The notes under the pieces are model-generated. The model was given only the letters and a program-made list of their open reading frames with translations, had not been told where the DNA came from and searched no databases. 64,000 nt of DNA from Haematobia irritans. Its lineage: Eukaryota > Arthropoda > Insecta > Diptera > Muscidae. The DNA lies in contig NC_134398.1 of the NCBI RefSeq assembly GCF_050003625.1, positions 23,722,622-23,786,621 of the forward strand, given 5' to 3'. Position 1 is the first letter of the stretch. Each line of letters starts with the position of its first letter. The translations under genes were made by a program, and so were the position numbers. Of the stretch, positions 10,184 to 21,712 are shown piece after piece.

Positions 10184-10924
10184 TGTTGAAATCACGCTAA
10201 CTTCCGAACGAAACCAGCTATCGACTTGAAACTTGGCACAAGTAGTTGTTAACGTTGTAGGTCGGATGGTATTGAAAATGGGCCATATCGGTCCACTTTT
10301 ACGTATAGCCCCCATATAAAGGGACCCTCCGATTTGGCTTGTGGAGCCTCTAACAGAAGCATATTTCATCCGATCCGGCTGAAATGGGATATGTGGTGTT
10401 GGTATATGGTCTCTAACAACCATGCAAAAATTGGTTCACATTGGTCCATAATTATATATAGCCCCCATATAAACCGATCCCCAGATTTGGCTTGCGGAGC
10501 CTCAAAGAGAAGAAAATTTCATCCGATCCGGCTGAAATTTGGTACATGATGTTGGTATATTGTATCTAACAGCCACGCAAAAATTGGTCCACATCGGTTC
10601 ATAATTATATATAGCCCCCATATGAACCGATCCCCAGATTTGGCTTGCGAAGTCTCCAAGAGAAGCAAATTTCATCCAATCCGGTTGTAATTTGGAACAT
10701 GGTGTTAGTATATGATCTTTAACAACCGTGCCAGGATTGGTCCATATCGGTCCATAATTATATATAGCCCCCATATAAAACATTCTCCAGATTTGACCTC
10801 CGGAGCCTCTTGGAGGAGCAAAATTCATCCGATCCGGTCGCTAACAACCATACCAAAATTGGTCCAATCACACAAAAATTGGTCCATATCGGTTCATAAT
10901 CATGGTTGCCACTAGATCCAAAAA

Positions 10925-11220
10925 TAATCTACCAACATTTTATTTCTATAGAAAATTTTGTCAGAATTTTATTTCTAGAGAAAATTTTGTTAAAATTTTA
11001 TTCGGTTCATAATAAAATTTTCATCATTGTCAAAATTTTATTTCTATAGAAAATTTTGTCAAAATTTTATTTCTATAGAAAATTTTGTCAAAAGTTTATT
11101 TCTATAGAAAATTTTGTTAAATTTTTATTTCTGTAGAAATTTTTGTCAAAATTTTCTTTCTATAGAAAATTTTGTCAAAATTTTTATTTCTATAGAAAAT
11201 GTTGTCAAAATTTTGTCTAC
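10925..11220. repeat. 29-bp minisatellite in family A copy 2
   Basis: About ten units of CTATAG followed by AAAATTTTGTCAAAATTTT and ATTT lie head to tail with small indels. Confidence 0.88.
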
Positions 11221-11519
11221 TTTGTCAAGCTGAATTATATACGTACTGGATCGATCGTTTTTGATTTAATATATACCACGTATGGACTTACATACAATTT
11301 AGAAGATGGTGTTAGGAGGTTTTAAGATACCATGCCATCGGCAAGCGTTACGGCAACTTAAGTAATTCGATTGTGGATGGCAGTGTTTAGATGAAGTTTC
11401 TACGCAATCCATGATGGAGGGTACATAAGCTTCGGCCTGGCCGAACTTACGGCCGTATATACTTGTTTTTTTTTTAGTTTTTTTATTTAATAATAAACTC
11501 GTTGAGATATTCGAGAATT

Positions 11520-11597
11520 CTAGCCATGTCCGTCTGTCTGTCTATTGGAATCTTTATAACTTCTGAACGAACCAAAATTTCGTTGCGAAACTTTGCA
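11520..11597 (+). repeat. Diverged DINE-like head fragment
   Basis: It carries CATGTCCGTCTGTCTGTC, AACTTCTGAACGAACC and GAAACTTTGCACAC in the order found in the family A head and in the remnant at 5982-6110. It is cut off by the AATTAA-rich element beginning at 11598. Confidence 0.55.
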
Positions 11598-12042
11598 CAC
11601 ACAGAAAAAAATATTACCAAAATATTTCCAATTAAAAAGTTGATTGAAGTTGAAAATTTCTTAAACTTATAAATTTATTGATACAATTAACATTTCAATC
11701 AAGATAGACTAAGTCAAGTGATGGATTTTTTTTAAAATTTTTAAATAAACGTTTATTTCAATCAATTTTTTAATCAAACTAAAAACACAATGTCAGATAT
11801 AAAAGTAGTTGAAAATAGTCACGGTTTTAATTCAAGAAATTTATTGAGTTTTGCAATCAACATCAATTCAATTTTTAATTGTATCTATTCAAAAATTAAT
11901 TTTAATAATTTTTTTAATCAAGAATTTTGTAATGTCCAATTAAAACTGTGAATAATACTAATATTTTCGTAATTAAAGCCATTTTATTTAAAAAATTAAT
12001 TGGATCAATTAAGTTCATGATTAAATCCGTTTTTTTTGGTGT
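11598..12042. mobile_element. AATTAA-rich MITE-like element (family E), copy 1
   Basis: It begins CACACAGAAAAAAATATT and ends TTTTTTTTGGTGTA. The interior is dominated by AATTAA, TTAATT and TCAATTA motifs on both strands. Related sequence recurs at 23.3-24.2, 25.5-26.6, 38.3-39.0 and 63.0-63.8 kb, with ends of CACAGAAAAA and TTTTTGTGTG type. There is no coding capacity. The class is unproven; a foldback or Tc1/mariner-derived MITE is most likely. Confidence 0.55.
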
Positions 12043-13490
12043 ATATTTTCACTCCAGGAATTAAATGCGGAAATTCACGCAAAATGTTCACCACAATGTT
12101 ATATGAAATATTACAAAAATACTTTTAAGTATCTAGAAAAAAATATAAACAAAATATTTTCAATTAAACATTTGATTGACACTGAAAACCTAATCAATTA
12201 AAAAAATGAACTGACACAATTAACTTGTTAATCGAATTAAAATTTTAATTTCCCAATTAACACTTTAATTAAAAAAAATATTTGCAAAATTAAATTTTTC
12301 TCGGAAATAATAAGTTTATCTATTTTTATTATTATATTCTTTGGCTCATTAAATTTTTTACTCAAATTTATGGAAACGTAAATGCAACGAACGAACATTG
12401 CAAATTTGTAGAATCTAATCTTTAATGAAGGAATTTTGGTTAATTTGTTCATTAAACAAGAATTTGTCTCATTAAAGAGATTATTTGAACTTTGGGAAAG
12501 TTCTTTTTTTTTTTAACAAACAACAAAACTCCTATTGACATTGCAATTACGTTTTCTACTACTATTTTTTGCAGTCAACGAGCATGAACAAAAAAAAAAC
12601 GAGATTTTACTTCCCATTAGTATACAAAATATTTATTATTATTTATTTATTTTTTGTTTTGTTTGCTGCATATATTCACAATAAAAAAACAAACAAAACA
12701 ACTTGTTAAATATAACTTCCGGTGGAAAAATGGTATTGTTGCTGCACCATCATCATTGCCATCATCCTGTAAAAGTGTAACAACACGACAAAAAAAAACA
12801 CAAAAAAACTTTACATATGCACATGTTAAATGTCATGTTTCCTTCTCATCGTAGTAGCATATTTCCAGGCTGATGCTACATAGTACAGTTGCTTGTACAA
12901 TTTGCCGCTATTGTTGTTGTTGTTATTATTGCCATATGACAACAGCACCATAAAAAAACACAAACACACACATGCGAAAAAAATTATAAATTCTATAAAA
13001 AAAAACAAGATTTTTAAAATATTCTACCACTATGAAATCTGCAAAGGACTATTTTTGGCGTAGCTATGCGTAGTACTTGTAAAACAGTGTTTGTCCTTTT
13101 TTTCTTATATTTTTTGTGAACTTTATTTGCTTTTTGAATTGCACAAATTGGATAGTAAAAAAGAGGAGAAAAACTACAATTTGATTGCATTTAAAACATG
13201 AAAACTTAAACACAACACACACACGCAAGTTATGCATATATAGAAGAGGGACATATGAATATAACAAAAAAAGGAAGCATACTTTTGGGGTGTTGGTTTA
13301 TGCTACGCCTTGCCAATAGCAAACTAGTACAAAATACAACACGATGCTGTTGCTTGTGTTAAACAATGCATGTAATATTATTTTTTTTTGCAGAAATTGT
13401 TGCATATGTTCAGGGAACAAAAGTTAAGAGAAAGGTTTCTGTTTTTCTTAATATTGTATCTGACAATAAAAATCGGCAAAATTATTTTTT
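12043..13490. other. Low-copy AT-rich DNA, no gene seen
   Basis: More AATTAA-type sequence continues to about 12500. After that the stretch holds homopolymers, a short GTT run near 12908-12924 and a CACA run near 13210. Open frames are 60-71 codons, low complexity and without family resemblance. Confidence 0.55.
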
Positions 13491-13769
13491 TATACCCTCC
13501 ACCATAGGATGGAGAGTATATTAACTTTGTCATTTCGTTTGCAACACATCGAAATATTGCTCTAAGACCCCATAAAGTATATATATTATGGGTCGCGGTG
13601 AAAATCTGAGTCGATCTAAGCATGTCCATCCGTCCGTCTGTTGAAATCACGCTAACTTCCGAACGACACAAGCTATAAACTTGAAACTTGGCACAAGTAG
13701 TTGTTATTGATGTAGGTCGGATGGTATTGCAAATGGGCCATATCGGTTCACTTTTACGTATAGCCCCTA

Positions 13770-15640
13770 TATAAACCGACCGCCAGATTTGGCTTGCGGA
13801 GTCTCACAGAGAAGCAAATTTCATTCGATCCGGCTGAAATTTAGTACATGGTGTTGGTATATAGTCTCTAACAACCATGCAAAAATTGGTCCACATCGAT
13901 TCATTATTATATTTAGCCCCCATATAAACCGATCCCCAGATTTGGATTGCGGAGCCTCAAAGAGAAGCAAATTTCATCCGATCCGGCTGAAATTTAGTAC
14001 ATGGTGTTGGTATATGGTCTCTAACAACCGATCCCCAGATTTAGCTTGCGGTGCCTCTAAGAGAAGCAAATTTCATTCGATACAGCTGAAATTTGGGTAC
14101 ATGATGTTGGTACATGGTCTCTAACAACCATGTAAAATTGGTCCCCATAAGCTCGTAATTATATATAGCCCTCATATAAACCGACCCCCAGATTTGGCTT
14201 GCGGAGCCTCACAGAGATGCAAATTTCATCCGATCCGGCTGAAATTTAGTACATGGTGATGGTATATGGTCTCTAACAGCCATGCAAAAATTGGTCCACA
14301 TCGGTCCATAATTATATATAGCCCCCTATAAACCGATCCCCAGATTTGGCTTGCGGAGCCTCAAAGAGAAGCCAATTTCATTCGATCCGTCTGAAATTTG
14401 TTACGTGGTGTTAGTATATAGTCCTTTGCGAGAATTGGTCCATATCGGTCCATAATTATATATAGCCCTTATATAAACCGATCCCCAGATTTGACCTCCA
14501 GAGCCTCAAAGAGAAGCAAATTTCATCCAATCCGGTTGAATTTTGTTACGTGGTGTTAGTAAATGGTCTCTAACATCCATGCGAGAATTGGTCCATATCG
14601 GTCCATAATTATATATAGCCCCCATATAAACCGATCCCCAGATTTGGCTTGCAGAGCTTCTATGATCTCTAACAACTATGCGTATATGGTATCTAACAAC
14701 TATGCGAGAATTGGTCCATATCGGTCCATAATTATATATAGCCCCCATATAAACCGATGCCCAGATTTGGCTTGCGGAGCCTCAAAGAGAAACAAATTTC
14801 ATCCGATCCGGCTGAAATTTGGTACATGTTATTGATATATGGTCTCTAACAACCATGCGAGAATTGGTCCATATCAGTTCATAATTATATAGAGCCCCCA
14901 TATAAACCGATGCCCAGATTTGGCTTGCGGAGCCTCAAAGAGAAGCAAATTTCATCCGATCCGGCTGAAATTTGGTACATGGTGTTGATGTATGGTCTCT
15001 AACAACCATGCAAAAATTGGTCCACATCGGTCCATAATTATATATAGCCCCCATATAAACCGATCCCCAGATTTGGCTTGCGGAGCCTCTAAGAGAAGCA
15101 AATTTAATCCGATTCGGCTGAAATTTGTTACGTGGTGTTGGTATATGGTCTCTAACAACCGATCCCCAGATTTGGCTTGCGGAGCCTCTAAGAGAAGCAA
15201 ATTTCATTCGATCCAGCTGAAATTTGGGTACATGATGTTGGTATATGGTCTCTAACAACCATGTAAAATTGGTCCCCATAAGCTCATAATTATATAGAGC
15301 CCCCATATAAACCGACCCCCAGATTTGGCTTGCGGAGCCTCACAGAGATGCAAATTTCATCCGATCCGGCTGAAATTTGTTACGTGGTGTTGATGTATGG
15401 TCTCTAACAACCATGCAAAAATTGGTCCACATCGGTCCATAATTATATATAGCCCCCATATAAACCGATCCCCAGATTTGGCTTGCGGAGCCTCTAAGAG
15501 AAGCAAATTTCATCCGATTCGGCTGAAATTTGTTACGTGGTGTTAGTATATAGCTCTAACAACCTTGGTCCATATCGGTCCATAATTATATATAGACCCC
15601 ATATAAACCGATGCCCAGATTTGACCTCCAGAGCCTCTTG
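13770..15640. repeat. about 153-bp tandem repeats, family A core
   Basis: Units are marked by CCCAGATTTGGCTTGCGG, ATTTCATCCGATCCGGCTG and TATATGGTCTCTAACAACC. A few units are shortened (near 14030 and 15165) by deletions that fuse TCTAACAACC directly to GATCCCCAGATTT, a sign of unequal exchange. Open frames on both strands are repeat by-products. Confidence 0.9.
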
Positions 15641-15649
15641 AAGGAGCAA

Positions 15650-15870
15650 AATTCAATTTTTGTCAAAATTTTATTTCTATAGAAAATTTTGCCAAAATTT
15701 TATTTCTATAGAAAATTTTGCCAAAATTTTATTTCTATAGAAAATTTTCTCAATATTTTATGTCTTTAGGAAATTTTGTAAAAATATAATTTCTATACAA
15801 AATTTTGTCAAAAATGTATTTCTGTAGAAAATTTTGTCAAAATTGTATTTCTATAGTCAATTTATGAAGC
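15650..15870. repeat. 29-bp minisatellite in family A copy 3
   Basis: About seven units of CTATAGAAAATTTTGYCAAA lie head to tail, the last ones degenerate. Confidence 0.85.
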
Positions 15871-15992
15871 ATTTCATAGTTGTAGAGGAATATTTTGCAA
15901 AATCTTCCAAAACATCAAGAATTCTATGAATCTACCAAACAGTAAAAATCTGCCATTTTGGGTAGACTCGTGTTCTAAATTGTATATAGCCC

Positions 15993-16822
15993 TGTTCAAA
16001 GTTTCTTTGAACCCGTTTTGAAACACTGTGCGTAGCGGCACAAATAATTTTTAATCGTCGTGTCCTTTTGTTTTTCTATTTGTTTACCTGGAAAGTTGCC
16101 CTTTGATCGATGCTTGTAGTTTTGTCGCTAAGCTTTGCATCGGCTACTAAGCATCACTCAAGAGGGCAACGAACCAGTCTTGAACCGACAATCAACTCGC
16201 GTGCGCGCTGCCGATCTCCCTCCGTGATAAGTGATAGTGTTGTAAACAATAATCATTAAATAAATAAAATAAAGTGAAACATTTTAAGTGAATATTTAAA
16301 AACAAATTTATTTTACAGGTAAACAAAAAGACAATTAGTGAACAGTGACACAAATAACCCATCGCCCCATAACCCATCAAGTACAAGTGAGAGACACAAA
16401 GAAATCCTCATCAACAAAAAGAACAGAATCACAACACAAAATCCATTTTACTTAATACTATATTGCACTTAAGTTTAAATGTAAATTGCACTTAGTTTTT
16501 TACTTACAACTATATTGCACTATTCCCTATTGAATCTTAAATGTAAATTGAAACAACCCTTATTTACACCATTTCCAAGATTTGAATTAAAATTGAATTT
16601 TATTTTGTAAATATTGCTAAACTAAAAGATAAAAGTTAAAACCTAATTTAAAACTTACATCTAGTAATAAATAATGAATCAAAATTAAAATTACACCCTA
16701 AAATAATTGTAAATAAATATTCCTGAATTTTCATATTAAAAACTAAAATTTCCTCAAGTGTTGTAATTTCGAAAGTCAAATTAGTTTCACTTTCCAGCTT
16801 TTCATTAGTTCATCCCCAAACA
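15993..16822 (+). mobile_element. Solo LTR of an LTR retrotransposon, 5-bp target duplication
   Basis: An 830-bp block starts TGTTCAAAG and ends CCCAAACA (TG...CA ends). It is flanked by an exact 5-bp duplication, AGCCC (15988-15992 and 16823-16827). Removing the block restores ATATAGCCCCCATATAAA, the expected DINE-like core. Inside are a near-terminal palindrome, TTCAAAG and CTTTGAA, and AATAAA-type signals around 16256-16270. No internal retroviral genes are present, so recombination between two LTRs has removed the body. A 5-bp duplication suits BEL/Pao or Copia, and some Gypsy elements; the family is not determined. Plus strand is assigned only from the AATAAA signals. Confidence 0.85.
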
Positions 16823-17146
16823 AGCCCCCATATAAAGCGACCCCCACATTTCATTTCTGGCTCTATAATTACCGTACGGTTCGTAATTACTACTTCCCTA
16901 TATATACCGGTCAAGAACTGTAAATATACGTATTTAATCGTCCTTTCTTTTGTCTACTATATATCCCACATGGACTAACTTACAATTTAGAAGGTGATGT
17001 TAAGAAGTTTTAAGATGCCTTGCCATCGGCCGCAACCCAAGTAATTTAATTGTGGATGACCGTCTTTAGTAGAAGTTTCTACGTAATCCATGGTGGAGGG
17101 AACATAAGATTCGGCCCAGCCGAACTTTCGGCCGTATATACTTGTG

Positions 17147-17837
17147 TTTTTTTTTTGGTAAATAAAATGAAAACGATTTCCATCACAAACCTGCACTGGC
17201 TGGCCACAGAGGCACATGCATACCTCTTTTCACAAATCCGTACAATGGAGCAATCAATGATGATGAAGTGAATGTCATTCTTATATCAACAATAGCTTTC
17301 TATACCAACAACCACCACTGGACATGCATACATTCAACTGAATGCAAAAAAAAAAAAACAATTCACGAATCATTGCTATAAAATTGGGTTAAATGCAAAT
17401 GCTTGACATTAAATTAAATTATAATAAAACAACAACATGACAACGTCCATGCCACAGCCATAGACACGAACCTCCCATACATTGACAAGCAATATAGTAT
17501 ATCACGTTTAACGAGCGCTATTTACTTGGCTGACTGATAGCTCTGATAGCGAAGCATATATCACTGGATATCTGGGAATAGTAAGGGAGACAAATAGCAT
17601 GTTATGAATCTCAGGCTACGAAAGGTTAGGTTGTTATTATCAATCATTAGTCATCTTTTGTACACTGATTATGGACTATGTGAGACTTTTGTTCAAAGTT
17701 CAAAAAGTTAATTAGTTTTTAAATATTTAAACATAGGCTTTTAAATATCACGCAAATAATTTTTTAAATGATTTATTTAAATAAATATGGGACTTTTAAA
17801 TCCGGAACCAAACAGTTGCCTAATAAAAAAAGAAAAC
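17147..17837. other. Low-copy AT-rich DNA, no gene seen
   Basis: No repeat family or protein-like frame is recognised here. Confidence 0.5.
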
Positions 17838-18229
17838 AAGTAAGAAAAGCCTAAAGTCGGACGGGGCCGACTATATTATACCCTGCACCACTTTGAAGAT
17901 CTAAATTTTCGATTCCATATCACATCCGTCAAATGTGTTGGGGGCTATATATAAAGGTTTGTCCCATATACATACATTTAAATATCACTCGATTTGGACA
18001 GAATTTGATAAACTTCTACAAAATCTTTAGACTCAAAATTTAAGTCGGCTAATGCACTAGTTATCTGAAACAATTTTAAGGAAACTTCGCAAAAGTTTAT
18101 TTATGATTTATCGCTCGATATATCTGTATTAGAAGTTTAGGAAAATTGGAGTTATTTTTACAACTTTTCGACTAAGCAGTGGCGATTTTACAAGGAAAAT
18201 GTTGGTATTTTGACCATTTTTGTCGAAAT

Positions 18230-19435
18230 CAGAAAAACATATATATGGGAGCTATACCTAAATCTGAACCGATTTGAACCAAATTTGGCACGCATAACTA
18301 TAATGCTAAATCTACTCCCTGTGCAAAATTTCAACTAAATCGGACTTAAAAATTTGTCTCTGTGGTCATATGAGTGTAAGTCTGGCGAACGATATATATG
18401 GGAGCTATATCTAAATCTGAACCGATTTCAACCAAATTTGGCGCGCATAGCAACAATGCTAATTCTACTCCCTGTGCAAAATTTCAACTAAAACGGAGCA
18501 AAAAATTGGCCTCTGTGGTCATATGAGTGTAAATCGGGCGAACGACATATATGGGAGCTATATCTAAATCTGAACCGATATCAACCAAATTTGGCACGCA
18601 TAGCTACAATGCTAATTCTACTCCCTGTGCAAAATTTCAACTAAATCGGATTAAAAGACTGGCCACTGTGGTCATATGAGTGTAAATCGGGCGAACGACA
18701 TATATGGGAGCTATATCTAAATCTGAACCGATTTGAACCAAATTTGGCACGCATAGCAACAATGCTAATTCTACTCCCTGTGCAAAATTTCAACTAAAAC
18801 GGAGCAAAAAATTGGCCTCTGTGGTCATATGAGTGTAAGTCTGGCGAACGATATATACGGGAGCTATATCTAAATCTGAACCGATTTCAACCAAATTTGG
18901 CGCGCACAGCAACAATGCTAATTCTACTCCCTGTGCAAAATTTCAACTAAAACGGAGCAAAAAATTGGCCTCTGTGGTCATATGAGTGTAAATCGGGCGA
19001 AGGCTATATATGGGAGCTATATCTAAATCTGAACCGATTTCAGCCAAATTTGGCACGCATAACTACAATGCTAATTATACTCCCTGTGCAAAATTTCAAT
19101 TAAATCGGAGCAAAAAATTGGCCTCTGTGGTCATATGAGTGTAAATCGGGCGAAAGCTATATATGGGAGCTATATCTAAATCTGAACCGATTTCAATAAA
19201 ATTTGGCACAGTTGACTACACTATTAATTGTACTCCTAGTACAAAATTTTAACCAAATCGGGGTAAAACTCTGGCTTCTGGGACCGTATTAGTCCATATC
19301 GGGCGAAAGATATATATGGGAGCTATAGCTAAATCTAAACCGATTTAAACAAAATTTGGCACACTTAACTATAGTACTAATCGTTCTTTTTGGGAAAAAT
19401 TTTAAGCAAATTAGGGTAAAACTCTGTCTTTGGAA
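18230..19435. repeat. about 155-bp tandem repeats, family C core
   Basis: Eight units are marked by TATATGGGAGCTATATCTAA, ACCAAATTTGGCACGCATAG and TGTGGTCATATGAGTGTAA. Starts at about 18236, 18391, 18546, 18701 and onward give a regular 155-bp spacing. The first six units are highly similar (recent amplification) and the last two are diverged. Confidence 0.92.
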
Positions 19436-19442
19436 AATTCAG

Positions 19443-19944
19443 ATTGAGTTTGGAACATTGCCGCTAGTGAGATTTGAACCAGAGTTCTTTATTTTTTCAT
19501 TCATAATAATAAAGAACATCTCAGGAAGTAGTTAGAAAGTCGTGCCGTGGTGTCATATTACGATCATATCACAAACATTTGAATAGACGTTTTGATGCAT
19601 CGTATTCAATTGCGTTTGTGGCTGAGTGTGCTAAGGCGTTCTGTTATAGTGCCAACAAACCCAGGCTCAATCCCCCGGTGGAAGCGAAGAAGTTTTTCAA
19701 TTTACTAAAAACTACTGATAAAAATAAAAAGTGAAATTAGAAAAAATGTTTTTTAGCTTTTTAAATATCTTCATCCAAATGAACTTCCAAGGCACAACTT
19801 CTAAATCAAGGCAAATAATCCAAATCCATGGGCTTGTCATAGGAGTACTTCCATTCTATGACAAGTCCATGTAAAATTCATTGGAGACAACCTACTACTT
19901 CCGGATCACGAGTTGGGGATCCAAACTACTTTTTTGGAAGCTCT
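19443..19944. repeat. Unclassified insertion containing a tRNA-like A box and B box
   Basis: This block breaks the family C core. At 19618-19636 GTGGCTGAGTGTGCTAAGG resembles a class II (Ser/Leu type) tRNA A box. At 19663-19673 GGCTCAATCCC resembles a B box. The stretch between, with CTGTTA, TAGTGC and AAACCCAGG, is shared with 45508-45575. The second half holds TATGACAAGTCCATGT, which recurs at 20814. A tRNA-derived SINE remnant is likely for the middle part; the rest is unrecognised. Confidence 0.4.
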
Positions 19945-20333
19945 TTTTATACCCTCCACCATAGGATGGGGGTATATTAACTTTGTCATTCCGTTTGTAA
20001 TTTTGACAAAATTTTATTACAATACAAAATTTTGTCAAAATTTTATTTCTATAGAAAATTTTGACAAAATTTTATTCCTATAGAAAATTTTGTCAAAATT
20101 TTATTTCTATAGAAATTTTTGTCAAACTGAATTATATACGTATTTAATCGGCTTTTTTTTGTTTAATATACGGGGTATATATGGACTAACTTACAATTTA
20201 AAAGGCGGTGTTAAGAAGTTTTCAGATACCTTGCCATCGGCAAGTGTTACAGCAACTCAAGTAATTCGATTGTGGATGACAGTCGGTACATAAGATTGGG
20301 CTTAGCCGATCTTACGGCCATATATACTTGTTT
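19945..20333 (+). mobile_element. DINE-like element, family A, copy 4 (minimal form)
   Basis: The head TATACCCTCCACCATAGGAT runs only to CATTCCGTTTGTAA. It joins directly to about five 29-bp units (20000-20125) and then the 3' segment ending GGCCATATATACTTG. The rest of the head and all 153-bp repeats are missing, so this is an internally deleted copy of about 390 bp. The hairpin is degenerate (TTGGGCTTAGCCGAT). Confidence 0.8.
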
Positions 20334-20334
20334 C

Positions 20335-20360
20335 TTGCTGGGTAGTTACTATCCCAGCAA
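20335..20360. repeat. Short perfect inverted repeat TTGCTGGG/CCCAGCAA
   Basis: Eight-base arms are separated by 10 bases. The right arm starts a block that ends TGCTGGG at 20919, so 20353-20919 may be a small TIR element. No target duplication was identified. Confidence 0.45.
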
Positions 20361-20376
20361 AAAAATTGGAATTCTA

Positions 20377-20465
20377 TACTACTTTAAAAGCACTTCCAAA
20401 AATGCCCTCCCAAAGATGTTCTTTATTTTAACTACACAGGAAGTTCTTTTGATTCAATTTTTCTA
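20377..20465 (+). repeat. Dispersed repeat (family D), copy 1
   Basis: A segment including AATGCCCTCCCAAAGATGTT and CACAGGAAGTTCTTTT recurs nearly unchanged at 39440-39502. Shorter relatives (GCACTTCCAAAAATG) occur inverted at 32230-32400 and 32855-32900. No coding potential is seen. Confidence 0.7.
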
Positions 20466-20985
20466 AACCCGGTTTTTCATATTTTTAATAAAAAATATTT
20501 TAAATTATTTGGTTTTAACAAAGTTAAAAAGAGAGTAAGAATTAATAAAATGGTACAAATTATTTAAATTTTGTTAAAAAAATTTTTAAAACCATTCTAG
20601 AAAAATTGCAAATCTTTGAAAATAATTGAGGTAAAACGTTTTAGACAAGCATTTTAGAATGCATTAAAAATCATAAAAAATTTTTAAAAATTATTTATTT
20701 GGCAAAATATGACACAATTTTATAATTCACATCCGAAACATTGAATTCGGAGCACACCTTAAGAAGTGTTGGAAATTCAGTGCAACGGCTGTTGAAACGT
20801 TGGACATCCGTCCTATGACAAGTCCATGTTCAATTCATCGCTTCTGCGCCAATTTTGAACCACTTTCTGATCCAAAAAGAACATTTTCATTACTTTTTTG
20901 GCAACGCTGGGATGCTGGGATGTTAATTGTACTCCCTGTGCAAAAATTGGGCGAAATATATATATGGACGCTATATCTAAATCTG

Positions 20986-21357
20986 ATACGATGATATCTG
21001 TAGATGGTGCCTGGACCCGAAAGTTACGGAGGACTCGTACCATTTCCTGTGCCAGTGTCCAGCTTTATCCTTTAGAAGAAACTAGATACTGGGCTCCTTT
21101 TTCTTTCAGGCTCTCATTGATCTGCGGGAGTGCAGCTTAAGGAACATACTTGCATTCACGAGGGCCTCTGGTTGGTTGTTCTGAGATTTCTTTCAAAGAG
21201 AACGAGCATGAGGAAGCTCTGGGACAAAGTGTACCGCATCGGAAGGAAGAAGATGGAAACATCACATCGAGGATACACAATGGACCTATACTGGTCTAAG
21301 TGTACATCAATTTCAACACAACAATTTATGTCATCCTCTACAACCTAACCTAACCTA
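20986..21357 (+). pseudogene. 5'-truncated non-LTR retrotransposon: C-terminus of ORF2 and 3' UTR
   Basis: Translation from about 20992 reads through a zinc-knuckle-like motif, CRWCLDPKVTEDSYHFLCQC. A typical C-terminal stretch follows (L-R-N-I-L-A-F-T-R-A-S-G-W-L-F) with in-frame stops after about residues 33 and 68. This is characteristic of ORF2 ends in I/LOA-type LINEs, which encode endonuclease and reverse transcriptase. The 3' end is (CCTAA)n-like. An exact 13-bp duplication, ATATCTAAATCTG, flanks it (20973-20985 and 21358-21370). It is a dead-on-arrival insertion with most of the element missing. Confidence 0.8.
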
Positions 21358-21370
21358 ATATCTAAATCTG

Positions 21371-21712
21371 CCACCGTGGTGCCGTGGTTAGCATGCCCGC
21401 CTTGCATACACAAAGTTGTGGGTTCGATTCCTGCTTCGACCGAACACCAAAAAGTTTTTCAGCGGTGTATTATCCCACCTCGGTAATGCTGGTAACATTT
21501 CTGAGGGTTTCAAAGCTTCTTTAAGTGGTTTCACTGCAATGTGGAACGCCGTTCGGACTCGGCTATAAAAAGGAGGTCCCTAGTCATTGAGCTTAACATG
21601 GAATCGGGCAGCACTCAGTGATAAGAGAGAAGTTCACCAATATGGTATCACAATGGACTGAATAGTTAAGGTGAGCCCGATACATCGGGCTGCCACCTAA
21701 CCTAACCTAACC
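21371..21712 (+). mobile_element. tRNA-derived SINE, full length, copy 1
   Basis: The head CCACCGTGGTGCCGTGGTTA (A box) and GGGTTCGATTCC (B box near 21419) looks like a tRNA of Val or Glu type. The body contains AAAAAGTTTTTCAGCGG and GGCTATAAAAAGGAGGTCCC, and the tail is repeated CCTAA. An 11-bp duplication, ATCTAAATCTG, is exact at 21360-21370 and 21713-21723. The SINE is transcribed by RNA polymerase III from the internal boxes and needs a LINE reverse transcriptase in trans. It sits in the same target as the adjacent LINE fragment. Confidence 0.9.

Larger units (their letters stand above)
9997..11466 (+). mobile_element. DINE-like element, family A, copy 2 (most complete architecture)
   Basis: All modules are present in order. 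The head at 9997 reads TTATACCCTCCATCATAGG. It is followed by a GTCC run, the block ending in TTCCGAACGA, about four 153-bp repeats (10310-10905) and a 29-bp minisatellite (10925-11220). A 3' segment follows, containing a subterminal inverted copy of the head (CCATGATGGAGGGTAC) and the hairpin TTCGGCC-T-GGCCGAA. The element ends ACGGCCGTATATACTTG. This copy is the best reference for the family. It has no coding capacity, so it depends on a Helentron-type Rep/helicase in trans. Confidence 0.82.
13491..17146 (+). mobile_element. DINE-like element, family A, copy 3, with nested solo LTR
   Basis: The head at 13491 reads TTATACCCTCCACCATAGG and is followed by the CATGTCCATCCGTCCGTCTG block. About twelve 153-bp repeats (13770-15640) and a short 29-bp minisatellite (15650-15870) come next. 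The core resumes with GTATATAGCCC at 15982 and is interrupted by a solo LTR at 15993-16822. It continues with the 3' segment: subterminal CCATGGTGGAGGGAAC near 17090, hairpin arms TTCGGC and GCCGAA, and the terminus CGGCCGTATATACTTG ending near 17145. The reversed piece at 28030-28150 matches 15870-15980, so this stretch is part of the family. Confidence 0.82.

Noticed and set aside
21371..21450. Possible genuine tRNA gene
   Set aside because: A and B boxes are present, but the sequence continues into a SINE body and tail with target duplication, and the same head occurs in several copies.
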